A stretch of 64,000 bases of DNA from assembly GCA_000161775.1 (NCBI GenBank), contig GG704596.1, positions 88,775 through 152,774 on the forward strand, in the 5' to 3' direction. A program made the position numbers and the translations under genes. Position 1 is the stretch's first letter. Each line of letters opens with the position of its first letter. This document shows, piece by piece, positions 17,633 to 26,247 of the stretch. The notes below the pieces were generated by a model. The model was given only the letters and a program-made list of their open reading frames with translations, searched no databases and was not told the DNA's origin. Origin of the DNA: Ruegeria lacuscaerulensis ITI-1157 (GTDB lineage Bacteria > Pseudomonadota > Alphaproteobacteria > Rhodobacterales > Rhodobacteraceae).

Positions 17633-18595
17633 TCAGCGCGCGCGCCGGGGTTTGGTGCGTTCCAGCTCCGGGGTGATCGGAATGAACTCGTCCTCGTCCC
17701 CCGGCGGCAGGTGGAAGGCGCCGTTGGCCCAATCGGCGGATTTCCATTCGCGGATCGCCGTTTCGATCTTGTCCTTCGAAGACGAGACGAAGTTCCACCA
17801 GATATACCGATCCTCATTCATGGTGGCTCCGCCCAGCAGCATCAGCCGCGCACCCGCCGGCCCGGCGGTCACCGACAGGCGGTCACCCGGGCGGAAGACC
17901 ATCATGCGGCCTTCCTCGAACCGGTCACCCGCGATCTCGACCGAGCCTTGTGTGACGTAGACGCCCCGATCCTCGTGATCGTCGGGCAGCGGAAAGGCGG
18001 CGCCGGGGTCCAGTTGCACGTCCAGATAGAAGGTTTCCGACAGCATCGTGACCGGGCTGGTTTCCCCATAGGCCGAGCCAAGGATCAGTCGGGCGCTGAC
18101 ACCGGCATCCTGGATATGCGGCAACGCGGCCTGCTTGTGATGTTCGAAATCGGGGGCCATGTCCTCGTGCGCTTCGGGCAGCGCAATCCAGGTCTGAATG
18201 CCGAACAAGCTGTGCCGCTTGGCGCGGGTTTCGGCGCTGGTGCGTTCGGAATGGGTGACGCCGCGACCCGCGACCATCCAGTTGACCTCGCCGGGATAGA
18301 TTATCTGATGGGTGCCAAGGCTGTCGCGATGTTCAAACTCGCCCTGGTACAGGTAAGTAACCGTGCCCAGCCCGATATGCGGATGCGGGCGTACGTCGAT
18401 ACCGCCATCGGTGATGAACTCGGCCGGTCCCATCTGATCGAAGAAGATGAAGGGCCCCACCAACTGGCGCTTGACCGAGGGCAGCGCGCGGCGCACCTCG
18501 AACCCGCCCAGGTCGCGGGCGCGCGGAATGATCAGGGTTTCCAGCGCCGATCCTTCGCTGACGCATTCGGGGCTGTGGGTGGGGTTCCAGCTCAT
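17633..18595 (-). CDS. Pirin family protein
   Basis: A 320-residue bicupin. The metal site is visible in the N-terminal cupin: RPHPHIGLGTVTY (His71, His73) and GRGVTHSE (His115, Glu117). The C-terminal pirin domain begins near residue 170 (SARLILGSAYGETSPV). Bacterial pirins are reported as quercetinases or redox-linked regulators, so the role here is open. The ATG at 18595 has a GGAGG site and gives the usual length. Confidence 0.9.
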   Translation of the reverse strand: MSWNPTHSPECVSEGSALETLIIPRARDLGGFEVRRALPSVKRQLVGPFIFFDQMGPAEFITDGGIDVRPHPHIGLGTVTYLYQGEFEHRDSLGTHQIIYPGEVNWMVAGRGVTHSERTSAETRAKRHSLFGIQTWIALPEAHEDMAPDFEHHKQAALPHIQDAGVSARLILGSAYGETSPVTMLSETFYLDVQLDPGAAFPLPDDHEDRGVYVTQGSVEIAGDRFEEGRMMVFRPGDRLSVTAGPAGARLMLLGGATMNEDRYIWWNFVSSSKDKIETAIREWKSADWANGAFHLPPGDEDEFIPITPELERTKPRRAR

Positions 18596-18697
18596 GTCGG
18601 CCTCCAATCCGGTGCGGCGGGATGTTCACCCTTGCCAATCTAGCGCAAAATACCAGCGGACAAAGTGCATCTGCGCACAGAAAGGCTGCACCCCGGA

Positions 18698-19541
18698 TCA
18701 GCCCTGTGCGCGGGGCCAGAGCTGCGGGAAAAACGGGCCGGCGATCCGGTCGCCCTCGGCATAGCCGGCGGCCTCAAATTGCGCCCGTTCCTCCTTGGCC
18801 CAATCGCCGCGATACCGGATCACCCCGTCCGGCCCGGTCATGCGCAGGGTGAAGCGGCGCACGGTTTCCGTGGGCGTGACCGAGGACAGCCCCCCGGTGC
18901 AGCGTGCGCATGTCGAAATAGATGCAGTCGCCCAGCTCCATATCCCATTGCAGCAGGTCATAGGCGCCGGGGTCGGCATTCACGTCCGGTGGCGGGTGAT
19001 AGGTGCGGCCTGCTACCTGCGTGGGTTCATAACTGGGGTGCCCGTCGGCGAACCGCACCCGCATGAACAGCTTGTCCCACAGGTGCGAGCCGCGCACGAA
19101 GGCGATCCCGTTGTCCTTGCTGACCGGTTCAAGCGGCAGCCACAGCACGCACATCGAGCCTTCGAAGTCGAAATAGGATAGGTCCTGATGGAATGGCGGG
19201 CGTGAGGTCGATCCGGCCTCGCGCAGGAACCAGTTGTCCATCACCAGATTGATCGGCGCGGCGCCCAGCAACTCGGACGCGATCGGCGCGCAGGGCGAGT
19301 TGCGGACGAAGTTCTCGAACTGGGGAATCTTGCTCCAGGCCCAGAAGTCCTCAAGATAGGCGGGCGCGTCCGGGTCCTTGGTGTGGCGGGTAAAGTTCTC
19401 GGTCGGGGTTTGCAGATCGGCGTCGATGCCCGCGCGCAGCAACTCGATCCAGTCCGCGCTGAATTTCTGGCGCAGCACCACCGCACCATCGCGGCGGAAG
19501 GCATCGATTTCATCCTTGGTCAGCAGGTTGGCATCATTCAT
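18698..19541 (-). pseudogene. Phytanoyl-CoA dioxygenase (PhyH) family, frameshifted near C terminus
   Basis: A non-heme Fe(II)/2-oxoglutarate dioxygenase family member, about 280 residues if intact. The first frame runs from MNDANLLTKDEIDAF through the iron ligands in FHQDLSYFD and up to DMRTLH, which is the expected third-ligand region. The rest (SSVTPTETVRRFTLRM to the C-terminal FFPQLWPRAQG) is in another frame. The break lies in a run of six G on the coding strand (18890-18895); removing one G restores LHRGLSSV. Catalytic residues are all present, so this looks like a homopolymer sequencing error or a recent mutation. The substrate is unknown. Confidence 0.82.
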
Positions 19542-19746
19542 CGGCTTCCCCCTTGGTGACGCAAGAAAAAGGATCGCATCCGAATGGCGCAGACGTCAAA
19601 GACTATCGCCGCCTTGGTCCTTTCCACGCGCCTTTGTCCGCCGGGTGGCCGGATTTTGCCGGGAACGCTCGGAATGAGCCGCGATCGTGCTATTCTTCCA
19701 CTGTGGCGGTTGGAACAGCTGCCGGGTCAGCACAGGAGAGGTTTCG

Positions 19747-20235
19747 ATGCCCGGAGATTCACTGAACCGAAGAACCATGTTGGTGGCCGGCACCGCGTTG
19801 GTTGCCACGGCCGGCAGCGGCCTGATCCTGCCCGCGCGGGCCAGTGGGTTGGCGCCGACCCCGTCGATGCGGGGCGGATCGAACAACTATCGTCCGGGCG
19901 CGCCGATCGTCGACCGGATCGGCGGCGGCGGCTTCTGGATGACCGGCACAGTACGTCGGGCCGGCGACGGCGCGCCCCTGCCCGGTCAGCGCATCCAGGT
20001 CTGGGCGCACACAACCGAAGGCCACGAGCGCGACCCGCAGAGCCACGGCGCCACCCTGACCGATGCGAACGGAGAATTCCGGCTGGAGATGCCGCAGATC
20101 GTGCCTGCCTTTGGTCAGCCGCACGGACATCTGGCCTATGACAGCGGCGAATTCGAGACCGTCTTCCTGCGCCCGATCATGTCCAGTGCGCGCGACAAGA
20201 CCCTCGCCGCGCATTTCGTTCTGCAACCGGTCTGA
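19747..20235 (+). CDS. Tat-exported intradiol-dioxygenase-like protein
   Basis: 162 residues with a twin-arginine signal (RRTMLVAG, Arg8-Arg9; hydrophobic core to about 32). The mature part is a small beta-sandwich resembling the intradiol ring-cleavage dioxygenase fold: GTVRRAGDGAPLPGQRIQVW, ATLTDANGEFRLEMP and a PHGHLAYDSGEFETVFLRP segment. Possible metal ligands are Tyr48, His88, His93, His100, His126, His128 and Tyr131. True ring-cleavage enzymes use two Tyr and two His, and the exact set cannot be assigned here. AGGAGAGG precedes the ATG. The next gene, a heme membrane protein, starts five bases after its stop, so the two probably act together. Confidence 0.75.
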   Translation: MPGDSLNRRTMLVAGTALVATAGSGLILPARASGLAPTPSMRGGSNNYRPGAPIVDRIGGGGFWMTGTVRRAGDGAPLPGQRIQVWAHTTEGHERDPQSHGATLTDANGEFRLEMPQIVPAFGQPHGHLAYDSGEFETVFLRPIMSSARDKTLAAHFVLQPV

Positions 20236-20240
20236 ACCAG

Positions 20241-20846
20241 GTGCCACGCCCGGGCGTCCTTGCGGTCTGGCTGGCGCTGATCGCGGCCATTGCGGTGCCC
20301 GTGGTGGTGGCGGGGTTCAGCCCGTATCTGGCCTGGCGCAGCCCGATCTACATCGCTGCGGGCTTTGCCGGAGTCATCGGGTTGGGATTGCTGCTGGTAC
20401 AGCCGCTGCTGGCCGCGCGCGTGCTGCCGGGGCTGACCGCGATGGACAGCCGAATGGTGCACCGCTGGATCGGGATCACCCTGATCGCCATGATTGTCCT
20501 GCATGTGGGCGGGTTGTGGATCACCAGCCCCCCGGATGTGGTGGATGCCCTGCTGTTCCGGTCCCCCACCCCCTTCTCGGCCTGGGGCGTGGTGGCCATG
20601 TGGGCAGCGCTCGCCGCCGTGGCACTGGCCGCGTTGCGCAGCCGGCTGGGTTGGCGGTTCCGCCTTTGGCGGTTGGCCCATGCCAGTCTTGCGTTGGTGA
20701 CAATTCTGGGCACCGTCGTGCATGCCGTGCTGATCGAGGGCACAATGGAAACCGTCACCAAGGCCGCGTTGTGCGGGCTTGTAGTGTTCGCCTGCGTCGG
20801 GGCGTTGATCAGATTGCAGGTCTGGGACGTGAAACCGCGGGGTTAG
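20241..20846 (+). CDS. Ferric-reductase-like transmembrane heme protein
   Basis: 201 residues, GTG start, about six predicted membrane helices. Two His pairs with the 14-residue spacing of di-heme b membrane reductases are visible: His74/His88 (VHRW... and VLHVGG) and His147/His161 (LAHASL and VVHAV). It has no FAD or NAD domain, so like MsrQ or short ferric reductase-like proteins it would take electrons from another source and pass them across the membrane. The start lies five bases after the Tat-exported dioxygenase-like gene, indicating translational coupling and a shared job. Confidence 0.75.
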   Translation: MPRPGVLAVWLALIAAIAVPVVVAGFSPYLAWRSPIYIAAGFAGVIGLGLLLVQPLLAARVLPGLTAMDSRMVHRWIGITLIAMIVLHVGGLWITSPPDVVDALLFRSPTPFSAWGVVAMWAALAAVALAALRSRLGWRFRLWRLAHASLALVTILGTVVHAVLIEGTMETVTKAALCGLVVFACVGALIRLQVWDVKPRG

Positions 20847-20860
20847 GCAACGGGCGCAGG

Positions 20861-21205
20861 TCAGGTCGCCAGACGCTTGGCATAGGTGGCGCGGTTCATC
20901 TCTACATCCCGCACCGTGATGCTGCCGACCGTCGGCGCAGCGGCGGTCAGAACATCCAGAATGATTGCGTTCAATTCGGCTCGCGTCCGTTCATCCCGTC
21001 CCTGCATCAGCAACAGAGAGGCATGAATGAACGTCTGCGGCTCGGTCCCGATGAAGGAATACGGGATCGGCATGGCGCGGATTTTGAGCGTTGGCGCGTC
21101 AAATTCCTCATGCGCGGCGAGGACCGTATAGAGTTCTTCGCATATGGCTTGAAAATCGTGCGATTGCTCAAGCCCGGCGGAGAATTCCAGAACGACGTGC
21201 GGCAT
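20861..21205 (-). CDS. 5-carboxymethyl-2-hydroxymuconate isomerase (CHMI) family
   Basis: A 114-residue tautomerase-superfamily protein. The mature N-terminal Pro is Pro2 (MPHVVLEFS), the usual catalytic base. The body contains ICEELYTVLAA and PQTFIHASLLLMQGRDERTR, as in HpaF/CHMI. In the classical pathway this isomerises a homoprotocatechuate ring-cleavage product, but the other hpa genes are absent here, so the substrate may differ. The ATG at 21205 is chosen because it places Pro directly after Met. Confidence 0.82.
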   Translation of the reverse strand: MPHVVLEFSAGLEQSHDFQAICEELYTVLAAHEEFDAPTLKIRAMPIPYSFIGTEPQTFIHASLLLMQGRDERTRAELNAIILDVLTAAAPTVGSITVRDVEMNRATYAKRLAT

Positions 21206-21261
21206 GGGAGCCTCCAAGAATTAACGAGAACCAGCGGCTCCCATTGAATTTCCGAGGGGCG

Positions 21262-22188
21262 TCAGACCCCCAGACACCAGCGCATCACCGCCTTCTGTGC
21301 GTGCAGGCGGTTTTCGGCCTCATCGAAGATCACCGAATTCGGCCCGTCCATCACCTCGGAGGTCGCTTCCTCTTCGCGGTGGGCGGGCAGGCAGTGCATG
21401 AACAGGGCGTCGGGCTTGGCGTGGGACATCAGGTCGGCATTGACCTGATAGGGCCGCAGCAGGTTGTGCCGGCGTTCCTTCGCGGATTGGGAATCATGCA
21501 TCGAAACCCATGTGTCGGCCACCACCAGATCGGCGCCTTCGACGGCCTTGTACGGATCGCGCTCGATCACCACCTTCGAACCCTTCTGGCGGGCAAAGCC
21601 GATGAACTCTTCCTCGGGGTCGAACTGGGCGGGGCCGGTAAAGGTCAGGTCGAAACCGAACTGGCCCGCCGCATGCAGGAACGAGGCGCAGACATTGTTG
21701 CCGTCACCCGTCCAGACGACCTTTTTCCCGGCGATGGGGCCGCGGTGTTCCTCATAGGTCAGCACGTCGGCCATGATCTGGCACGGGTGGGTGCGGTCGG
21801 TCAGGCCGTTGATCACCGGCACGTCCGAGTATTCGGCCATCTCGGTCAGGATGGTTTCGTCGAAGGTGCGGATCATGATCATGTCGACATAGCGCGACAG
21901 CACGCGGGCGGTGTCGGCGATGGTCTCGCCATGGCCCAGCTGCATGTCCTTGCCCGACAGCACCATGGTCTGACCGCCCATCTGGCGCACGCCCACATCG
22001 AATGACACGCGGGTCCGGGTCGAGGGTTTTTCGAAGATCAGCGCCACCATGCGGCCGGCCAGCGGCTGTTCGTCGTCGGGCGCGGCCTTGGGACGGCCCA
22101 ACCGGGCCTGCTTCATGGCACCGGCCTGGTCGATCATCGACCGCAGCGCGGCGGCGTCGGTTTTGTGGATATCAAGGAAATGGTTCAT
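21262..22188 (-). CDS. argF: Ornithine carbamoyltransferase
   Basis: A 308-residue cytoplasmic enzyme that makes citrulline from ornithine and carbamoyl phosphate in arginine synthesis. The carbamoyl phosphate motif STRTR is at 56-60, HPCQ is in the middle and the ornithine motif HCLPAHR lies near the C terminus. Length is normal. It follows argD on the same strand with a 66-base gap, forming an argDF pair. The ATG at 22188 opens [13 protein letters not shown]. Confidence 0.97.
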   Translation of the reverse strand: MNHFLDIHKTDAAALRSMIDQAGAMKQARLGRPKAAPDDEQPLAGRMVALIFEKPSTRTRVSFDVGVRQMGGQTMVLSGKDMQLGHGETIADTARVLSRYVDMIMIRTFDETILTEMAEYSDVPVINGLTDRTHPCQIMADVLTYEEHRGPIAGKKVVWTGDGNNVCASFLHAAGQFGFDLTFTGPAQFDPEEEFIGFARQKGSKVVIERDPYKAVEGADLVVADTWVSMHDSQSAKERRHNLLRPYQVNADLMSHAKPDALFMHCLPAHREEEATSEVMDGPNSVIFDEAENRLHAQKAVMRWCLGV

Positions 22189-22254
22189 GTCGGTTCGCTT
22201 TTTCACTGTCGGTTGCCGGGGGCGGTGCCCCCGGTGCATTCGGGAATAGGTGTG

Positions 22255-23442
22255 TCAGGCCGAGGCGAGTTGGCCTTGAACCTGCCTGGCGGCTTTCTCG
22301 AGACGGATCAGGGCCTGGGCGATGTCATCCTCGGTCAGGGTCAGCGGCGGCAGCAGGCGGATTACGTTGTCGGCCGCAGGCACGGTGATGACTTCGTTGT
22401 CATAGCCGGCCGCGACCACATCGGTGTTGGGCGCCTTGCATTTCAGACCCAGCATCAGGCCAGATCCGCGGACTTCTTCGAAAACGTCGGGGTGATCGGC
22501 GACTAGGCCCTCGAGCTTTTGGCGCAGCAGTCCCGCCTTGCGGTTGACGCCGTCCAGGAAGGCCGGGGTCGCCACATGGTCCAGAACCGCGCAGCCCACC
22601 GCGCAGCCCAGCGGGTTGCCGCCATAGGTCGACCCATGGGTGCCCGCGGTCATGCCGCTGGCGGCCGCTTCGGTGGCCAGCACCGCACCTAACGGGAAGC
22701 CGCCACCGATACCCTTGGCCACCATCATGATGTCGGGCGTGATGCCCGCCCATTCATGGGCAAAGAGTTTCCCGGTCCGGCCGACGCCGCACTGCACCTC
22801 GTCGAGGATCAGCAGCAGCCCGTTGTCGTCGCAGATCTGGCGCAGGGCCTTGAGTTCGACATCGGGGACGGGGCGAATGCCGCCCTCGCCCTGGATCGGC
22901 TCGATCATGATCGCGGCGGTCTTGTCGCTGATCGCGTTGGTCACACCGTCCAGATCGCCAAAGGCGACATGGACGAACCCGGGCAGCAGCGGGCCGAACC
23001 CCTTGGTCATTTTCTCGGACCCGGCGGCGGCGATGCCTGCCGATGAGCGCCCGTGGAAAGACCCCTCGAACGTGATGATCTCGACCTTGTCCGGCTGGCC
23101 CCGGTCGTAGAAATGCTTGCGCGCCATCTTGACCGCCAATTCGCAGGACTCGGTTCCGGAATTGGTGAAGAACACCGTGTCGGCAAAGGTCATGTCCACC
23201 AGCTTGTCGGCCAGCGCCTGCTGCTGCGGGATCTGGTACAGGTTCGACACGTGCCACAGCGCATGTGCCTGCTCGGTCAGGGCATTGACCAATGCCGGGT
23301 GCGCATGGCCCAGCGCGTTCACCGCGATCCCCGCGCCCAGGTCAAGGAAACGTCGGCCGTCCGCCTCGGTCAGCCAGGCGCCTTCGCCCTTCACGAAGGT
23401 CAGCGGAGCACGATTGTAAGTCGGCAGAACGGACGGGATCAT
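22255..23442 (-). CDS. argD: Acetylornithine aminotransferase
   Basis: A 395-residue class III PLP aminotransferase that acts one stage before argF in arginine synthesis. Recognisable blocks are FFTNSGTESCELAVKMARKH, EPIQGEGGIRPV, DEVQCGVGRTG and the PLP-lysine in MVAKGIGGGFPLGA. The SxxGxxYGGNPL block follows. Length and motif order fit ArgD; succinyldiaminopimelate activity is possible as in other bacteria. It is the first gene of the argDF unit. Confidence 0.95.
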   Translation of the reverse strand: MIPSVLPTYNRAPLTFVKGEGAWLTEADGRRFLDLGAGIAVNALGHAHPALVNALTEQAHALWHVSNLYQIPQQQALADKLVDMTFADTVFFTNSGTESCELAVKMARKHFYDRGQPDKVEIITFEGSFHGRSSAGIAAAGSEKMTKGFGPLLPGFVHVAFGDLDGVTNAISDKTAAIMIEPIQGEGGIRPVPDVELKALRQICDDNGLLLILDEVQCGVGRTGKLFAHEWAGITPDIMMVAKGIGGGFPLGAVLATEAAASGMTAGTHGSTYGGNPLGCAVGCAVLDHVATPAFLDGVNRKAGLLRQKLEGLVADHPDVFEEVRGSGLMLGLKCKAPNTDVVAAGYDNEVITVPAADNVIRLLPPLTLTEDDIAQALIRLEKAARQVQGQLASA

Positions 23443-23737
23443 CGGATCATCCTTTTTGGAAAACTTGAACCCAGTGACTGAAACACTGAGACCGGGTTCG
23501 TCAACAGATTTGGTGAGAGATGCGCGGATTTGGGTCGCGCGCGCAGGATCAAACGGGCCGGTTACGCGGTGATGCGTCGGCGTCGGAGCGGCAGGATATG
23601 CGCGAGTTTGATCATGGGCGCCCGTATAGCGGGACCGTCACGATGTGAAAAGCCGAAATCGCGACAGCGGTTGAATTTGTTGGAGACTCAACCAATCGGC
23701 ACTTGTCATCCGGGCCGAGCTGCCGCACCTCTGGGCC
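23443..23737. other. Divergent promoter region between argD and DMT exporter
   Basis: No gene seen. On the argD side there is a CAGTG-N7-CACTG inverted repeat (23472-23488) and a TTGACG hexamer further out that could be a -35. Which regulator, if any, uses the repeat is not known. Confidence 0.4.
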
Positions 23738-24628
23738 ATGTTCACGCCCAAGTCACACAACCCGGCATTGGCCGCCGGTCTGATCTTTTGCGCCAGCGCC
23801 TTCATCGCGGGCACCACGCTGCTGGCCAAGGCGCTGGGCACCGATGCGCTGGGGCCGCCGCTGCATCCGCTGCAGATCAGCCACGGGCGGTTTTTGTTCG
23901 CCTTCGTCGCGATCGCAGCCACCGTCGCGGTGCTGCGCCCCCGGCTGCGGCAACCGCATTGGGGGCTGCATCTGGGCCGCACCAGTTTCGGCTGGGCGGG
24001 GATTTCGCTGATGTTCGCCTCGGTCGCCTATATCCCGATCGCCGATGCCACCGCGATTTCCTTCCTGAACCCGGTTTTCGCGATGGTGCTGGCCATCCCG
24101 CTGCTGAAAGAGGGCGTCGGCCCCTGGCGCTGGCTTGCGGCGGCAGTAGCGCTGGCCGGAGCGTTGATCCTGCTGCGCCCGACGCCTGCAAGCTTTCAGC
24201 CCGCCGCCCTTCTGGCGCTGGGTGCGGCGGCCGTGATCGGGATGGAGCTGATTTTCATCAAGAAACTGTCCGGCCGCGAGGCGCCGATCCAGATTCTGCT
24301 GGTCAACAACGCGATGGGGGTGACCATCGCCACGGTCGCGGTTCTGGCGGTCTGGGCACCGCCTGCGCCCGCGCAATGGGCGGCGCTGGCCGGTATCGGG
24401 GTGTTGATGGCCTGTGCGCAGGCCTGTTTCGTCAACGGCATGGCGCGGGCCGATGCCTCGTTCGTGGCGCCGATCAGCTATGCCACGCTGATCTTTGCGG
24501 GCCTGTACGATTTTGCGGTGTTCGACGTGATCCCGGATGCGGTCAGCGTGACCGGGTCGGCCATCATCCTGACCGGAGCGCTGATCCTGGTGTGGCGCGA
24601 AGGGCGGGCGCGGCGGGTCAGGCCTTGA
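23738..24628 (+). CDS. DMT superfamily (EamA) transporter
   Basis: A 296-residue inner membrane protein with ten predicted helices in two EamA repeats (about 12-140 and 155-290). The repeat signature is visible in SVAYIPIADATAISFLNPVFAMVLA and later in NGMARADASFVAPISYATLIFAGLYD. Relatives export small metabolites or amino acids; the substrate is not inferable. Its last 11 bases overlap the end of the converging ABC-2 permease gene. Confidence 0.88.
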   Translation: MFTPKSHNPALAAGLIFCASAFIAGTTLLAKALGTDALGPPLHPLQISHGRFLFAFVAIAATVAVLRPRLRQPHWGLHLGRTSFGWAGISLMFASVAYIPIADATAISFLNPVFAMVLAIPLLKEGVGPWRWLAAAVALAGALILLRPTPASFQPAALLALGAAAVIGMELIFIKKLSGREAPIQILLVNNAMGVTIATVAVLAVWAPPAPAQWAALAGIGVLMACAQACFVNGMARADASFVAPISYATLIFAGLYDFAVFDVIPDAVSVTGSAIILTGALILVWREGRARRVRP

Positions 24629-25421
24629 GCCGATAGCCCGTGCGCAGCATCTGCCAGGTCACCGCACAGACGGCCAGCGTGGCCCCGCCGCAGACGGCCA
24701 GCCCCAGCAGCGGCGAACTGTCCGACACGCCGATCATCCCGTAACGCAGCCCGTCGATCAGGTAGAACACCGGGTTGGCATGGCTGAGGCGGTTCAGCAG
24801 CGGCGGCAGCGCCTCGACCGAGTAGAAGGTGCCCGACAGAAAGGCCAGCGGGGTGACGATGAAGTTGGTGATGGCCGCCATCTGGTCGAACTTGTTGGCG
24901 AAGATGCCGGCAAACAGGCCCAGACCGCCCATGAAGGCACCACCCAGCACCACGAAGGCCAGCGCGATCAGCGGATGCGCCGGCACCAGCCCCAGCACCA
25001 GCGCCAGGGCCGCGGCCACGACCAGCGCGATCAGCACGCCCCGCGCGATGCCACCCGCCAGATAGCCCAGCAGGATTTCGAGCGGCGAAAGCGGCGGCAT
25101 CAGGGTATCGACGATGTTGCCCTGCACCTTTGCGATCACCATCGAGGACGAAGTATTGGCAAATGCGTTCTGAATCACCGTCATCATCATGATCCCGGGC
25201 GCCAGGAAGGTCAGGAAGGGCACGCCCATCACATCCGGCCGACCCGGGCCAACGGCGATGTTGAAGATCAGCAGGAACAGGCCCGCAGTGACCAGAGGCG
25301 CCAGCAGGGTCTGCGTCCAGACCGCAAGAAAGCGCAGGGTTTCGCGCTGGGCCAGCGTCCACAACCCCATCCAGTTGACCGCTCCGAAACGGCGCATGTC
25401 CTGATCCGCGAGATTCTGCAT
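24618..25421 (-). CDS. ABC-2 type permease
   Basis: A 267-residue membrane protein with six helices and the ABC2_membrane family pattern (ETLRFLAVWTQTLLAPLVTA, FLAPGIMMMTVIQNAF, ITNFIVTPLAFLSGTFYSVE). Such permeases need an ATPase subunit, and none is in this window, so the partner is encoded elsewhere. The ATG at 25421 follows a GGGGGCAGGA site; an ATG at 25397 is also possible. It is divergent from gcrA. Confidence 0.85.
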   Translation of the reverse strand: MQNLADQDMRRFGAVNWMGLWTLAQRETLRFLAVWTQTLLAPLVTAGLFLLIFNIAVGPGRPDVMGVPFLTFLAPGIMMMTVIQNAFANTSSSMVIAKVQGNIVDTLMPPLSPLEILLGYLAGGIARGVLIALVVAAALALVLGLVPAHPLIALAFVVLGGAFMGGLGLFAGIFANKFDQMAAITNFIVTPLAFLSGTFYSVEALPPLLNRLSHANPVFYLIDGLRYGMIGVSDSSPLLGLAVCGGATLAVCAVTWQMLRTGYRLKA

Positions 25422-25436
25422 TCCTGCCCCCAATCT

Positions 25437-25441
25437 GATTC
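25437..25441. promoter_or_regulatory. GATTC (GANTC) site upstream of gcrA promoter
   Basis: A GANTC pentamer, the CcrM methylation target in alphaproteobacteria, nine bases before the putative gcrA -35. GcrA is known to act at methylated GANTC sites, so this could link gcrA expression to the replication cycle. A pentamer is short and a chance match cannot be excluded. Confidence 0.4.
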
Positions 25442-25450
25442 GATGACCGC

Positions 25451-25478
25451 TTGTAACTCGGCCCGCAGTGATTAGAAT
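25451..25478 (+). promoter_or_regulatory. Putative gcrA promoter
   Basis: TTGTAA (25451-25456) and TAGAAT (25473-25478) are 16 bases apart. The -10 matches the consensus at five of six bases. The leader to the gcrA ATG would be about 63 bases. Confidence 0.55.
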
Positions 25479-25547
25479 AGGGCGCTGAGACGAATTCCGA
25501 AGGCGGCCCGTGACCGAGGCCGCTTTCCCGCTTTTGAAAGGCTACCC

Positions 25548-26126
25548 ATGTCCTGGACAGACGAGCGCGTTGAACTGCTCAAGAAAATGTGGGGCGAAGG
25601 CCAGTCGGCCAGCCAGATCGCCAAGGAACTGGGCGGGGTCACCCGCAATGCGGTGATCGGCAAGGTCCATCGTCTGGGCCTGTCGAACCGGACCGCCGGC
25701 GCTGCACCGGCCAAGGCCGAGCCCAAGGAAAAACCGGCCCCCGCGCCCAAGGCCGAAGCCAAGCCCAAACCCGCCCCCAAGACCGAACCGGCCCGCCCTG
25801 CAGCAGCCGCGCCGGCCGCCGAGGCGAAACCGGCCACGCCGCCGCGCCGCCAGATCATTCCGGCCGGCCAGCCGCTGCCGCCGCAGCCTTCGGCCAATGA
25901 GATCAGCCCCGAGGCACTGGCCAAGGTCAACGAGGTCGAGAAGAAGGCCAAGAAGCTGACCCTGATGGAACTGACCGAGAAGACCTGCAAATGGCCCGTG
26001 GGCGATCCGGCCACGGATGATTTCTGGTTCTGCGGTCTGCCGGCCGAGCCGGGCAAACCCTATTGCGAGGCGCATGTGGGCGTGGCCTTCCAGCCGATGA
26101 GCTCGCGCAGGGATCGGCGGCGTTAG
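25548..26126 (+). CDS. gcrA: GcrA cell cycle regulator
   Basis: A 192-residue transcription factor specific to alphaproteobacteria that works with sigma-70 at GANTC-methylated promoters. The N-terminal DNA-binding helix bundle is intact (MSWTDERVELLKKMWGEGQS, then IAKELGGVTRNAVIGKVHRL). Residues 50-105 are a Pro/Ala/Lys-rich linker. The C-terminal GcrA domain with Cys residues (KTCKWPVGDP, FWFCGLPAEPGKPYCEAHVG) interacts with the sigma factor in studied relatives. It has its own promoter and a strong terminator. Confidence 0.97.
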   Translation: MSWTDERVELLKKMWGEGQSASQIAKELGGVTRNAVIGKVHRLGLSNRTAGAAPAKAEPKEKPAPAPKAEAKPKPAPKTEPARPAAAAPAAEAKPATPPRRQIIPAGQPLPPQPSANEISPEALAKVNEVEKKAKKLTLMELTEKTCKWPVGDPATDDFWFCGLPAEPGKPYCEAHVGVAFQPMSSRRDRRR

Positions 26127-26178
26127 AATTCAGCTATGAACGCTGCTATCGGCGGCGTGACATTATCTTCTTTCTCTG

Positions 26179-26217
26179 CTGCCCACCCGTCGCAAGAAGA
26201 GTGGGCAGTATTTTTTT
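26179..26217 (+). terminator. Rho-independent terminator behind gcrA
   Basis: A perfect 8-bp stem (CTGCCCAC/GTGGGCAG, 26179-26186 with 26201-26208), a 14-base loop and then TATTTTTTT. It ends gcrA transcription. Confidence 0.85.
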
Positions 26218-26247
26218 GAACAAAGAGATTTGGTCATTCAGCCCGCC

